The notes under the pieces were generated by a model, which was given only the letters and a program-made list of their open reading frames with translations, was not told the origin of the DNA and searched no databases. A DNA stretch of 64,000 nucleotides from Blastobasis lacticolella. Lineage: Eukaryota > Arthropoda > Insecta > Lepidoptera > Blastobasidae. Where the stretch lies: contig LR990041.1 in NCBI GenBank assembly GCA_905147135.1, positions 10,415,907-10,479,906 on the forward strand, in the 5' to 3' direction. Positions 31,714 to 41,054 of the stretch are shown here, piece after piece (the stretch's first letter is position 1; each line of letters starts with the position of its first letter). A program made the translations under genes and the position numbers.

Positions 31714-34700
31714 TTATTCTATTCCGAACCTGTCGACCGATTTCCTATCACGTTTGGGTCGGCCCCACCAGTAGCTCCCAAAATAACCTGCCTGTTGGTC
31801 CCCCGGTGGCGATGCCGGACGCGGTGAGCGTGGTTCATGAATTGATTGACCTTCAGATTGACATTCCAATTCCTTAATACCTTCTTCCTTTGTCTCTTTG
31901 TGATGAACCACCTCGTCCGGCATCTCCCCCGCCTGTATTTCAGCATACTCACCCCCACGCGACCTCTGAACCGCTTCACTATCGTCACTGGGAACGGGGA
32001 CATGTGATAACCTCGATCTGCGCCTTATTTGGTCTACGTGCCTAGTGATAGGTCGTTCGGTTCCGTCGCCCAAGACATACCTCCTGGAGCCCAGAGGTTG
32101 CAGTACGGTCCCCTCGCGCCACTTGGCGCCGAGTCCGTAGTCGCGCGCCCACACGGGGTCGCCGGGCTGGAAACTGCGCGCCGCGCCGCCGCCGCCGCCC
32201 GCGCTCTGCGCCTGCGCTTGCTGCGCGCTTCGCACGCGCTCCTCGAGAGCCCGATCACTACGTAATAGATCTAACCGCGAACGTAGATTACGTCTCTGTA
32301 GTAACATAGCAGGACTCTCACCCGTACTACTATGTATGCTGTTACGATATGACAACAGGAAGGTTTGCAGCGCGGCGTCTAAATCAATTGACTCCCTGAT
32401 CGCCTTTTTCATGGCTCGTTTGCACAGTTTGACAGCATTTTCCGCCGCACCGTTAGACGCAGGATGATAAGCGGGCGAAAACGATTGTCGAATACCATTT
32501 TTCTCTAGGAAGTCTCTGAATTCCTGACTTGTGAATGGAGGTCCATTATCTGAAACTAATTCTGTAGGAAGTCCGAAACGAGCGAACGTCGCCCTTAAAA
32601 CTTTAATCACTGCACCCGCAGTAGTTCTACTCATGTCGAATACTTCTATCCATTTGGAGCTCGAGTCGACAATTATCAGGAATGTTTTCCCATTAAAGGG
32701 CCCTAAAAAATCCACGTGAAGCCTACTCCACGGTTGGGTTGTATAGGGCCACGGTCTGGGCGGCGCGCGCGCGGGCGCCGGCGCCTCGGCCGCGCACACG
32801 GCGCACGCGCGGCACATCGCCTCCACGGCCGCGTCCAAGCCGGGCCACCACACGTAGCTGCGGGCTAGTGACTTCGTCTTCACTATACCCATATGGCTAA
32901 CATGCAACTGCTCGAGTATCTTGATCCGCAATTCGGTGGGCAAAACTATTCGATAGCCCCACATGACACAGCCTCGTTCAACATATAACTCATTACGCCT
33001 AACGTAGAATGGTGTGATCGCCTCATCTTTACAGGCTGATGGCCAGCCCGAAGTAATATATAACAACACTTTACTTAACACAGTATCCCGTGAAGTTGCT
33101 CGTCTTACGTCCTCGTGAATGATCGGTAGAAAACGCTCCACAAAATTGATGTAAGTGACACCCCCATCTTGTTTATTCTCGTTAGCAGTAGATGGCAATG
33201 GCAACCTAGATAGGGCGTCTGCACAATTCTTACTAGATGCTACATATTCGATCTTATAATTGTAGCCTGATAAAAGTACCGCCCATCTCTGTAACCGTGA
33301 TGCGGCCATCACCGGAATACCAACCTTACTACCGAAAATAAACGTTAGCGGCTTATGATCAGTTCTCAAAGTGAAGTCCCTACCATAAATATACTGGTGA
33401 AATTTGCGGACCCCGTACACTATAGCCAAAGCCTCTCTGTCGATCTGCGCGTATGCGCGCTCAGCCTTGGTGAGCGTGCGGGACGCGAACGCGATGGGCC
33501 GTTCGCCCGTCGGCGTAATGTGCGACAACACGGCTCCCACCCCCGTGCCGCTTGCATCTGCCGTCAGCACCAGCGGCAACGACTCCGAATAATGCACCAG
33601 CACCGGACTCGTACTCAACTTACGCTTGATTGTCTCGAAAGATGCTTGACACTCTTTACTCCAGGTAAACCTTGCCCCCGTTCTCAGCAAGTGATATAAA
33701 GGATTGAGTATAGTACTTATATTCCTCACAAATTTTCCATAGTACATTGTCATACCAATAAAGGCGGATACATTTTTCGGTACCGGCGCATCTTGCACGG
33801 CCTTAACTTTTCCGGGGCAGGTGTGTACGCCCGCGTTGCTGATTATATGCCCTAAGTATTTGATACTTTCGGCAAAGAACTCGCATTTCTCCTTTTTAAC
33901 TCTAAGACCATGCGCTTGCAACCTCTCGAATACCTTGTATAAATTTTCAACATGTTCCTGTTGAGTCCTACCAGTGATGATTATATCGTCGAGGAACACT
34001 CCCACAAATTGTAAATCAGCAAATAATTGCTCTAAACGCTTTTGAAAGATGCCCGGGCTAGATGCGAGGCCAAAAACCAACCGGTTATACCTAAACAAAC
34101 CCTTATGGGTATTAACAACCGTATATTTCTTAGATTCATCCAACTCAAACTGTGCGTACGCCTGGGACAAATCAATTTTGCTAAAACGCTGTCCCCCGTG
34201 CAAACGAACTAACAAATCCTCCATCTTGGGCAGCGGATACCGATCGACTTCTAACACCTTATTTAAAGTTAATTTATAGTCAGCACAGATACGAATGTTA
34301 CCATACTTCTTGACTACCGGCACAATCGGTGTGGCCCAGTCAGAGCGGTCGACGGGGGTGAGCACGCCGTCGCGTACCAGCTGGTCCAGCGCACGCTCCA
34401 CCGGCGCCCGCAGCGCGTACGCCAGCGGCCGCGCGCGCAGGAACACCGGCCGTGCGTCAGACCGCAGGCAGATGCCCACCTTGCCACCGGTGAACCGACC
34501 CAAGCCGTCCGCGAATACATCAGAGAATCTGGAACTGAATTCGTTTATGTTAAAATCAATAGCGGACACCATGTTCACCGGGTTGTAATTTAACACGGGA
34601 ATTTGTACACCTAGCTCTGCGAGCCATTGTCGTCCCAACAACGACGTATTTGCATTTCTTATTACATATAAGTCCAAATTTTTCTCTTTATCCTTGTATT

Positions 34701-34941
34701 TAACTAACGGCCGGACCATGCCTACTGGACGCACTATTTCGCCAGTGTAATATCTTAACATTAGCTCACAAGGCTGTAATTGCAAACCGTGAAAATATTT
34801 TTTATATACATCGTAATTGACACACGACACAGCGCTGCCCGTATCACATTCCATCGACATAGTCTTTCCATGGACGTTCAAACTGACTGATATCGGTTCA
34901 TATAGCGAGTGAGACAACTGATTCACTTTACAAAATACCAT
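31714..34941 (-). CDS. pol: mag-like Pol polyprotein (PR-RT-RNaseH-IN)
   Basis: An open frame of 1,075 codons from the first ATG after the zinc knuckles; the true start is probably upstream, because the frame stays open to 35,226. Protease: CDTGSA with catalytic D33. Reverse transcriptase about 200-370: DWATPIVPVVKKYGNIRICA, then SKIDLSQAY and FLDD (316-319) in place of YxDD. RNase H: ADASGTGVGAV (D462), TDHKPLTF (D528), CADALSR (D575). Integrase: zinc site H680/H683/C710/C713, core D744 (HVDFLG), D798 (VSDNG), E834 (GAAENA), giving D,D(35)E. A GPY-like region follows (GAKWREGTVLQPLGSRRYVL). The C-terminal 90 residues are charged, with no chromodomain seen. All catalytic residues are present, so the enzymes may work if translated. 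Confidence 0.95.
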   Translation of the reverse strand: MVFCKVNQLSHSLYEPISVSLNVHGKTMSMECDTGSAVSCVNYDVYKKYFHGLQLQPCELMLRYYTGEIVRPVGMVRPLVKYKDKEKNLDLYVIRNANTSLLGRQWLAELGVQIPVLNYNPVNMVSAIDFNINEFSSRFSDVFADGLGRFTGGKVGICLRSDARPVFLRARPLAYALRAPVERALDQLVRDGVLTPVDRSDWATPIVPVVKKYGNIRICADYKLTLNKVLEVDRYPLPKMEDLLVRLHGGQRFSKIDLSQAYAQFELDESKKYTVVNTHKGLFRYNRLVFGLASSPGIFQKRLEQLFADLQFVGVFLDDIIITGRTQQEHVENLYKVFERLQAHGLRVKKEKCEFFAESIKYLGHIISNAGVHTCPGKVKAVQDAPVPKNVSAFIGMTMYYGKFVRNISTILNPLYHLLRTGARFTWSKECQASFETIKRKLSTSPVLVHYSESLPLVLTADASGTGVGAVLSHITPTGERPIAFASRTLTKAERAYAQIDREALAIVYGVRKFHQYIYGRDFTLRTDHKPLTFIFGSKVGIPVMAASRLQRWAVLLSGYNYKIEYVASSKNCADALSRLPLPSTANENKQDGGVTYINFVERFLPIIHEDVRRATSRDTVLSKVLLYITSGWPSACKDEAITPFYVRRNELYVERGCVMWGYRIVLPTELRIKILEQLHVSHMGIVKTKSLARSYVWWPGLDAAVEAMCRACAVCAAEAPAPARAPPRPWPYTTQPWSRLHVDFLGPFNGKTFLIIVDSSSKWIEVFDMSRTTAGAVIKVLRATFARFGLPTELVSDNGPPFTSQEFRDFLEKNGIRQSFSPAYHPASNGAAENAVKLCKRAMKKAIRESIDLDAALQTFLLSYRNSIHSSTGESPAMLLQRRNLRSRLDLLRSDRALEERVRSAQQAQAQSAGGGGGAARSFQPGDPVWARDYGLGAKWREGTVLQPLGSRRYVLGDGTERPITRHVDQIRRRSRLSHVPVPSDDSEAVQRSRGGEYAEIQAGEMPDEVVHHKETKEEGIKELECQSEGQSIHEPRSPRPASPPGDQQAGYFGSYWWGRPKRDRKSVDRFGIE

Positions 34942-35226
34942 ATTTACCTCCTCACTGGCCTCACTGTCCTCGCTATCCTGCCGCCTTGCCGAGCCGCCTA
35001 CCGCTGCGACGCAGTGCTGTCCCGATACATAAGGACAAACACGTCGTAAATGTCCCTGCTTGTTGCAAACTCGGCAAACGTAGCGTGTGAATTTGCACGT
35101 AGAAACGTCGTGGTCAGCACCGCACGCTCGACATTGCCACGGTCGCCGATCCCGCTCCCCCGGCTTCGTCGCCGCCGGTGCTTGTGTCTGCCGCGAGCCG
35201 CGCCAGCCGCCGCGCGTGGCGCGCGC
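34942..35226 (-). CDS. gag: mag-like nucleocapsid segment (zinc knuckles)
   Basis: In frame with both gag and pol and free of stops. After a Gly/Arg-rich stretch come two Cys-His knuckles: CRACGADHDVSTC (C-x2-C-x3-H-x4-C) and CRVCNKQGHLRRVC (C-x2-C-x4-H-x4-C) at 35,035-35,133, then an acidic linker (DSEDSEASEE) into the protease. This is the RNA-binding nucleocapsid. It has no ATG of its own near its start, so it depends on passage through the TGA at 35,227-35,229. Confidence 0.85.
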
Positions 35227-35856
35227 TCAGCGCCCGTAACTCGCTCCACCCGCCGCCGCTGCCGAGCCCGCGGCCGGCCGCCACGACGTCGTCACCGCTT
35301 GGCACTCGACGCTCACGGGTGCTGCCGCCGCCACACGGCCCTCCACTACAGCCGCGTCCTTCTCTGCCGCCTCCATGCTCACGGCCAGGTCGTACGCCTT
35401 CACAAACATTAGCTTACTTTCCGTGAACAAGCGTTGTCGAATGCTATCACTACTTATTCCACACACCAATTGATCCCGAAGGCTATTTAGCAACCATTCA
35501 CCAAAGTCACAGGTCTTAGACATTTTTTTCAATACCGCCACATATTGCAATATCGTCTCGCCGGCCTGTTGTTTCCTATTGCGAAACTTGTACCTCTCGG
35601 CAAGCACGCTCGGTGTGGGTTGTAGGTGCTTTTGTAAAATGACTGAGATTTGTTCAAACGTTTTGGCAGATGGTTTATCCGGAGTGCACAAGTTCACAAG
35701 TAACTCGTATGTCTCGGCGCCGATAACGGTAATTAATGTTGGTACTTGCATTTTCGGTTCTATTCCATTGACCACGAAATATTGTTGCAATCGCTCAACA
35801 TACAACTGCCAGTTGTCCGACTGAACGTTAAACTCCGATATCCTTCCAATCGACAT
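35227..35856 (-). CDS. gag: mag-like Gag (matrix/capsid part)
   Basis: 209 codons, starting with MSIGRISEFNVQSDNWQLYV. It has the helical retrotransposon gag pattern: YVERLQQYFVVNGI, LVNLCTPDKPSAKTFEQI, LQKHLQPTPSVLAERYKF, RDQLVCGISSDSIRQRLF. Gag forms the particle shell. The C-terminus turns Ala/Gly-rich and stops at TGA (35,227-35,229), before the nucleocapsid. The 78-bp leader between LTR and ATG is short, as is usual in this clade. Gag and pol are in the same frame (start-to-start distance 915 bases). Confidence 0.9.
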   Translation of the reverse strand: MSIGRISEFNVQSDNWQLYVERLQQYFVVNGIEPKMQVPTLITVIGAETYELLVNLCTPDKPSAKTFEQISVILQKHLQPTPSVLAERYKFRNRKQQAGETILQYVAVLKKMSKTCDFGEWLLNSLRDQLVCGISSDSIRQRLFTESKLMFVKAYDLAVSMEAAEKDAAVVEGRVAAAAPVSVECQAVTTSWRPAAGSAAAAGGASYGR

Positions 35857-35923
35857 TTTTCATGTTTTACCACTTTCTTTACACTGATTAGCCTTACTAA
35901 ACACGCGTCTAGGCATAAACCAA

Positions 35924-35933
35924 CTCGTCGCCA
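35924..35933 (-). promoter_or_regulatory. mag-like primer binding site, tRNA-Ser-like
   Basis: On the minus strand TGGCGACGAG starts one base after the 5' LTR and is complementary to a tRNA 3' end CTCGTCGCCA. That fits tRNA-Ser(GCT) as I recall it, and tRNA-Ser is the known primer of mag. The match ends after ten bases. Confidence 0.7.
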
Positions 35934-35934
35934 C

Positions 35935-36067
35935 TAAACAATCGGGAATATATCGGGAGACGAAATAATAAGACACATTCGATTCAGACCAAAAGCTGTA
36001 ATGATGGTTCTACAAATATGTAGGTAGGTGCACCACAAACATACCTCCAATATCAATATACGTCACA
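35935..36067 (-). repeat. mag-like 5' LTR (133 bp)
   Basis: Identical to 31,429-31,561 over all 133 bases. GTATT follows at 36,068-36,072. Confidence 0.95.
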
Positions 36068-36072
36068 GTATT

Positions 36073-36466
36073 GTGTATTTAATTTGCTTTCAACGCAACA
36101 CTTTTCTTGGATATTATTTTTGTTGACGCTTAGATACCTATTTCTCAGTTAATGCAGATTCCAATATAGTAAAAAATGTCAATCACGGAAAAAGAAAAAC
36201 CAGAGGACGGATGGACGGCAATCGGGAATTTGAGAATGCTCGTTCCCGAAAACTCAGTGTCTCATGGCGAGAGTAGTGTTAACACTTAGCTAGTGATGGG
36301 ATATTGTACCTTATTATGTAACACTACAACAAGTATGTCATTACAAAAGTCATGTCACTCAATGTGATTGTCAGAAGTAGTATAATTTCCATCATTTTGT
36401 TTTAGGAAAAAAAAAAATTCGAAAGACAATAGTAGCAGAATTTAGCTTAATAACATCCAGAAAAGT
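36073..36466. other. Non-coding DNA
   Basis: Nothing supported. Confidence 0.45.
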
Positions 36467-36580
36467 TCAGGTCAGATGGCTGTCGCTGTACTGTAACTAC
36501 CCTGCCAAACCTTGCATCATTGTCAAGTTAAACCCCGGGCCCACGCGCGCAAGATCAAAACCGAGATAAAGATGCCATGA
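36467..36580 (+). mobile_element. SINE-A 3' fragment
   Basis: GGTCAGATGGCTGTCGCTGT, ACTGTAACTACC and CCCCGGGCCCACGCGCGCAA follow the SINE-A body. Head and hairpin are missing. Confidence 0.7.
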
Positions 36581-38782
36581 TGAATGATGAATTGAATTCT
36601 TGCTGAGTAGCGGCTAACTGATGTAAATAAGTAGTACTGTACGTTTTTTAAGAAAGCTTTACTGTGCAATGATTTGCCTGACATTGTGGCCTGCAAAAAC
36701 CGAGCCTATGCCTATCTAAAACACAACGAATTCACAACCCTCCTAAGCCTCAAGTCCGCTAATTTACTACTATTACTCGATTGAATTGTAATTTATAGCA
36801 ATGGCAGTTTGACACGTTTTTATACTGCTACTGTTACTAATACTCTGAAGCGAACACCTTTGTAAGATATGATAGCGTAACAAAAATTTCATACGTGCCA
36901 AAAATTTCGAGGTTTGCCCTCGATTTCACAACGTTTCCTGGATTTGACTATCACCACCACCTGCGGACCACTCCAGAAAAATAAAAATACCCTTAAAAAA
37001 TCCAAATCGGTTTATAACTGACGGAGTTTTGAAACAATAATATTAAGGACTTACAGTGGCCTGTGGTCTTCATTATCAGCTCCACTTCACAAAATGATAA
37101 TTTACTGAATGCAAACTTGTCGCTGAAACTACTGAAATCGCCATATAATATTTCAGGAGTTCCTTCAATTCCTCATGGTTTCCATCATCAGAGTTGGCTT
37201 TTCAAAACAATGAGACCAAACTGGAAAATCCCTTTAAGAAAAATAATTTTTCAAATCAATTTTTAAATGACAGAGTTCTAAGATAACAAACATTAAAAAA
37301 GCAAAAAGCAACATACAGCCCAATTGAGAACCTCCTCCTTCATTAAGTCGGTTAAAAATACACTTTTCATGCGAATATTGAAATAATAAGTATAATAACT
37401 AAATTGAAATTATGCTTGAAAATATTGTATTTCTATGTGCCTATATTGAATAATACCTCGGACCATGATGCTAACCCTCATAGTACGAGATTATGATGAG
37501 TGTTTGCTGCCACTTGTTGCGTAATGTTCTTTTCTTCTCTTTTCCTTAGTATCCCGGCGATATTTTATTTCTTTTGTCTTATTTGTGCTATATATAGCTC
37601 GTATAGCATTTTACTTTTGCATTTACAGCTCATTACCTGCGATTTGCGATTCTATCTGTGTCATAAAATTCTTCAGCGGAAGTAGATTTTTCAAGAAAAC
37701 AACTAACCCTACTATATAAATTCTTACATTTACCGATTTCTTTAGACATCAAATAGGCCCATTATATATGAAGATTCCAAGTTTCAGGATTAACACTAAA
37801 TTTCCATATAAGTACAACACATTAGGTAGTTTTTGTACCATATTAAATTAGATGTCGATTACATACATTTGCTTTTGTAACCAATTGGCGACTGCTGCAC
37901 TTTTAGTCAATCTGATGCACCTTACTCGATTTCAAGTGGAAATTCAGAATACACCATGCCAAACATTGTAGTTTATTAGGGTTGATTTGATATCTATTGT
38001 CATGTGCCTGATGGTTTATTCCCCAAAGTCGTGCCGAAGTTAGCTCGTGTGTCCGAATTGCCGATATTCTATGGCATCGATGTACCCCAATTTCGACTAG
38101 CCGTTAGTCCATTTCGCCGAAAACTCGTTGCATGGTGTTAGAAATTGTTTTAGCGCCAGTCAAAAATGTCAATTTATAAATACGAATATTTTCATCATTT
38201 ATATAGTCTATCTGCATTTCTAGCACCCAACAAACGTAGGCAGCCTCTCCGCCGCACAAGTGCCATATTATTATTATTACTCATGTATTCATTAACAGTT
38301 ATAGTGTGTGCGAATATTCATTAATGTCCTATTCATAATAATATTATAACAAAATAAAAAAATACATTTCACATTACAATGTCAAGATAACAAACACAAG
38401 TCAAGATCAATAATAATTACTACGATTACACTTAATTTTAAATGAGAAGTGGTACAACAATTTGTTCCGACAACATATTACCTCAGAAACTCGTCAAACG
38501 AGTAGCAGTTTTTATCGAGTAGTAGCCCTTTCATTTTTCTTTTAAATTTGTTTAAACTAGTCTCAGTGTTTATTGTATAATGCAACAGCTTGGTATTCTG
38601 GGCAGTGTTTGGTTATGTTAACAGTTGGTATGATTGATTGGGGCATATCTTTCATTCTAGTCGACAGCCGCGCCTTCATCTCTTCATATTTGAAATTATC
38701 TTCCCTATCCTTTGCTCTACAATTTATGGCCCTACAAAAGGCTTGTATACGGGTACTTCGAAGACTGGTACTTCAACTCCCC
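36581..38782. other. AT-rich DNA, mostly featureless
   Basis: A single unit of the 1.7-kb repeat family (TTGAATTGTAATTTATAGCA, ATGGCAGTTTGACACG) is at 36,777-36,832. Short ORFs (37,063; 37,500; 38,573) lack motifs. Nothing else supported. Confidence 0.5.
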
Positions 38783-38850
38783 TAGGTAGACGACGGTAAC
38801 CACTTCTTATCAGGTAGACTGCTTGTCCGTGTGCAAGGCAATTAAAAAAC
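38783..38850 (+). mobile_element. LINE 3' tail fragment
   Basis: GACGACGGTAACCACTTCTT then ATCAGGTAGACTGCTTGTCC and CAAGGCAATTAAAAAACA. Confidence 0.6.
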
Positions 38851-39188
38851 ATAGTAGCCTTGCGTTATTTAATCTACATCTATTACGTCATATAATATGT
38901 TTAATCGTGATATCAAATCATTTTAACGCCCGTGTAATACATCAAATTGTAATTACCAATTTGTGGTATGGTCTGTCTAGGCTAGGGTATACTTTCACCG
39001 TTGGCAGAGTAGAGAGTTGCACCAATCATCTCGACTACGAATGCCATAACAGGCGACTAAAGTCGGAAAGGCTAATCAGCTCAGTCCTCTGAGGACCAGA
39101 AATGAGCAGTAGCGTTTTCTGTTGTGTTTTCAGCACTGAGACCTCAACAGCATTCCCAAGGAGGGTTGATGTCATCCAGGCGGCCGGT

Positions 39189-39196
39189 CACAGAAC
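39189..39196. other. Target site duplication CACAGAAC (left)
   Basis: CACAGAAC is repeated exactly at 40,085-40,092, bounding the inverted-repeat element. Confidence 0.9.
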
Positions 39197-40084
39197 GGGT
39201 CTTTAGTCGATTCACACCGCGAGCGGTTCGGACCGCGGTGCGAATCGCCCAAGAGCTCTTTCTGAATGGGTCCTTTCGCACCGCGGTGCAAATCGCCCAA
39301 GAACTTTTTGTAATGGGTCGATTCGGACCGCAATGGAGAACAAAACAGTTCTCTTTTGGAATAGGTGAATTCGGACAGAGAAGATATGTAGTTTTATTGC
39401 ACGTCACTTATAGTACAACCAGGCACAAAATAACAGGAAACACGAAATAAATTATAAGTTACATTAAGTAATAAGCCCACTACCTAAATTTTTCGTCCAA
39501 TATAAAATTATTGTTTACAAGTATTTTAACTTTGTTGATTTTAAAAATTTTACGCCTGTGATTTTCAATGATTACCTAGTTATAAGTATATAATAAGCTG
39601 TGATTTAAAACCATTACCATGTTACACCAAACAAAATAAACATCTGTAGAACAAAAATGGTACCTATTATAATATACACTTGTTATAGGTAAGTGCTAAA
39701 ACAAGTGTGTATTATTTCGGAATCATTTTTGCCCAACAGATGTTTATCTTGTTGTAGAAAGACAGTTAGTACTCAATCTGTGATTATGCCACGTTTAAAA
39801 TTTATATTAAAACAAAATTTAAGTATCTATTATATTGCATTTTCACTAACCACTTTTCTACTCATCTGTACAAATAAATAATTGAAATTAACAAATTTTT
39901 GATACGAGTCCAAATCGGACCTACGAAAAGAACATTGGTGGTATGAATCGACCCATTCCAAAAGATACCTTGGGCCATTAGCACCGCTCCAACCACGCGG
40001 TGCGAATGGCCCCATTCAGAAACAGTCTTTGGTCGATTCGCACCGCGGTCCAAACCGGTCGCGGTGCGAAACGACTAAAGACCC
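39197..40084. mobile_element. 888-bp inverted-repeat DNA transposon, non-autonomous
   Basis: Ends GGGTCTTTAGTCG...CGACTAAAGACCC with an exact 8-bp duplication CACAGAAC. The inverted arms reach about 150-180 bp (39,197-39,345 and 39,905-40,084) and are made of repeated words such as CACCGCGGTGCGAATCG and CTTTCTGAATGGGTC. The AT-rich centre holds a second palindrome (ATAAACATCTGT at 39,638 with ACAGATGTTTAT at 39,736). No transposase. An 8-bp duplication fits hAT, P or Merlin-type enzymes; the end sequence does not settle which. Confidence 0.85.
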
Positions 40085-40448
40085 CACAGAACATCCTCAT
40101 GTTTAGCCTCCTAAAACTTTTTACAGCACGACTCCGAGAGACATATTTAAGGGCAATGTCATGAGATATACCTTCAAGGCACTATCCCTAAACGGCCCAG
40201 TGACTGGCGGTGGCCTACGTTTGAATGGCTGATAAGTAAGCATAATTTGGAAGTAGCTTCTGTGCACCAATATTTCCGTCGTTTGCTCTGGAGTAGAAGA
40301 GGTTTCTGTTTGAAAAAGTAGATCATTAGTTTTATATTACTCGCTACAAAAATGTTTTACATCTTACAGGTCTTTGCCTGCGACTTTATCCACGCAAAAT
40401 TCAGTTACCTATTGTTATTACATGGTGTACGTGTACGTCTGTGTGTAC

Positions 40449-40560
40449 AATCCTATCCTACTAATATTATAAATGCGAAAGTTGGAAGAATGGGTGGATG
40501 TTTGTTACTCCATCACGCCAAAACAATGAACGGAATTTGATGGCAGTACCTAATAAAGTT
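40449..40560 (+). mobile_element. Helitron-like 5' end fragment
   Basis: TCCTACTAATATTATAAATG followed by CGAAAGTT, ATGTTTGTTACTCCATCACG and a CAAAACAATGAACGGAATTTGATGG-type block is the start of a very common lepidopteran Helitron-like family. The 3' end is missing. Confidence 0.7.
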
Positions 40561-40789
40561 TACTAGTAGATCCTTCCAACTTCCTTCCTCCTAACCCATC
40601 CTATTACTCAACAAATATGAAGCACAAAAAACAAAGGAGAAACGATATACAGCTTTGAGGGGTCTGGTTTCTCCATTTTGTGGCTTTTGGTGGATACAGG
40701 TCATGTGCCATGTTTCAAGAGAGGTAGGGCATAGCGGGGTATCTCGTTCGAATTGGAGCCGCCCGACTGGGGAAGTACCTCCACCTTAC

Positions 40790-41052
40790 AGAATATCGCA
40801 GCTAAATAATACTCTTTTAAATAGTATTGTGTTTCTGCCGGTGAGTAAGGTTTCCAGTTCTCTATGGGGTGGAGATTTGGGGAACCGTGGCTTTGGCAGT
40901 GGAGTGGCTTTTGCCTTTTTGCTGCCAGAGCAACGTGTTATAGAGGTGGGCAACGCATTGGCGATACTCTTGGTGTTGCTAATGTCTATAGGCAGTGGTG
41001 ACCACTTTCCATCAGGTGGCCCGCTTGCCTGTTTGCCTATCGTATGTCATAA
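40790..41052 (+). mobile_element. LINE 3' end fragment, long copy
   Basis: Nearly identical to 6,083-6,355 from GCAGCTAAATAATACTCTTT through CAACGTGTTATAGAGGTGGG to CATCAGGTGGCCCGCTTGCC and CATAAAAAAAA. An ORF spans it and the next LINE by chance joining. Confidence 0.8.
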
Positions 41053-41054
41053 AA

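Larger units (their letters stand above)
31429..36067 (-). mobile_element. mag-like Ty3/Gypsy retrotransposon, near intact
   Basis: A 4,639-bp element on the minus strand with identical 133-bp LTRs and a perfect 5-bp duplication. It has a primer site, gag, zinc knuckles, protease, reverse transcriptase, RNase H and integrase, with gag and pol in one frame and no env. Short LTRs, about 4.6 kb total, one gag-pol frame and a tRNA-Ser primer are known of the mag clade first described in Bombyx mori. Assignment is by structure and motifs. The only visible defect is a TGA at 35,227-35,229. Confidence 0.92.

Noticed and set aside
32029..35426. Plus-strand ORFs opposite the mag-like gag-pol (for example 32,029-32,265, 34,295-34,588, 35,050-35,412)
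   Set aside because: Antisense shadows of the GC-rich gag-pol coding sequence, without motifs.
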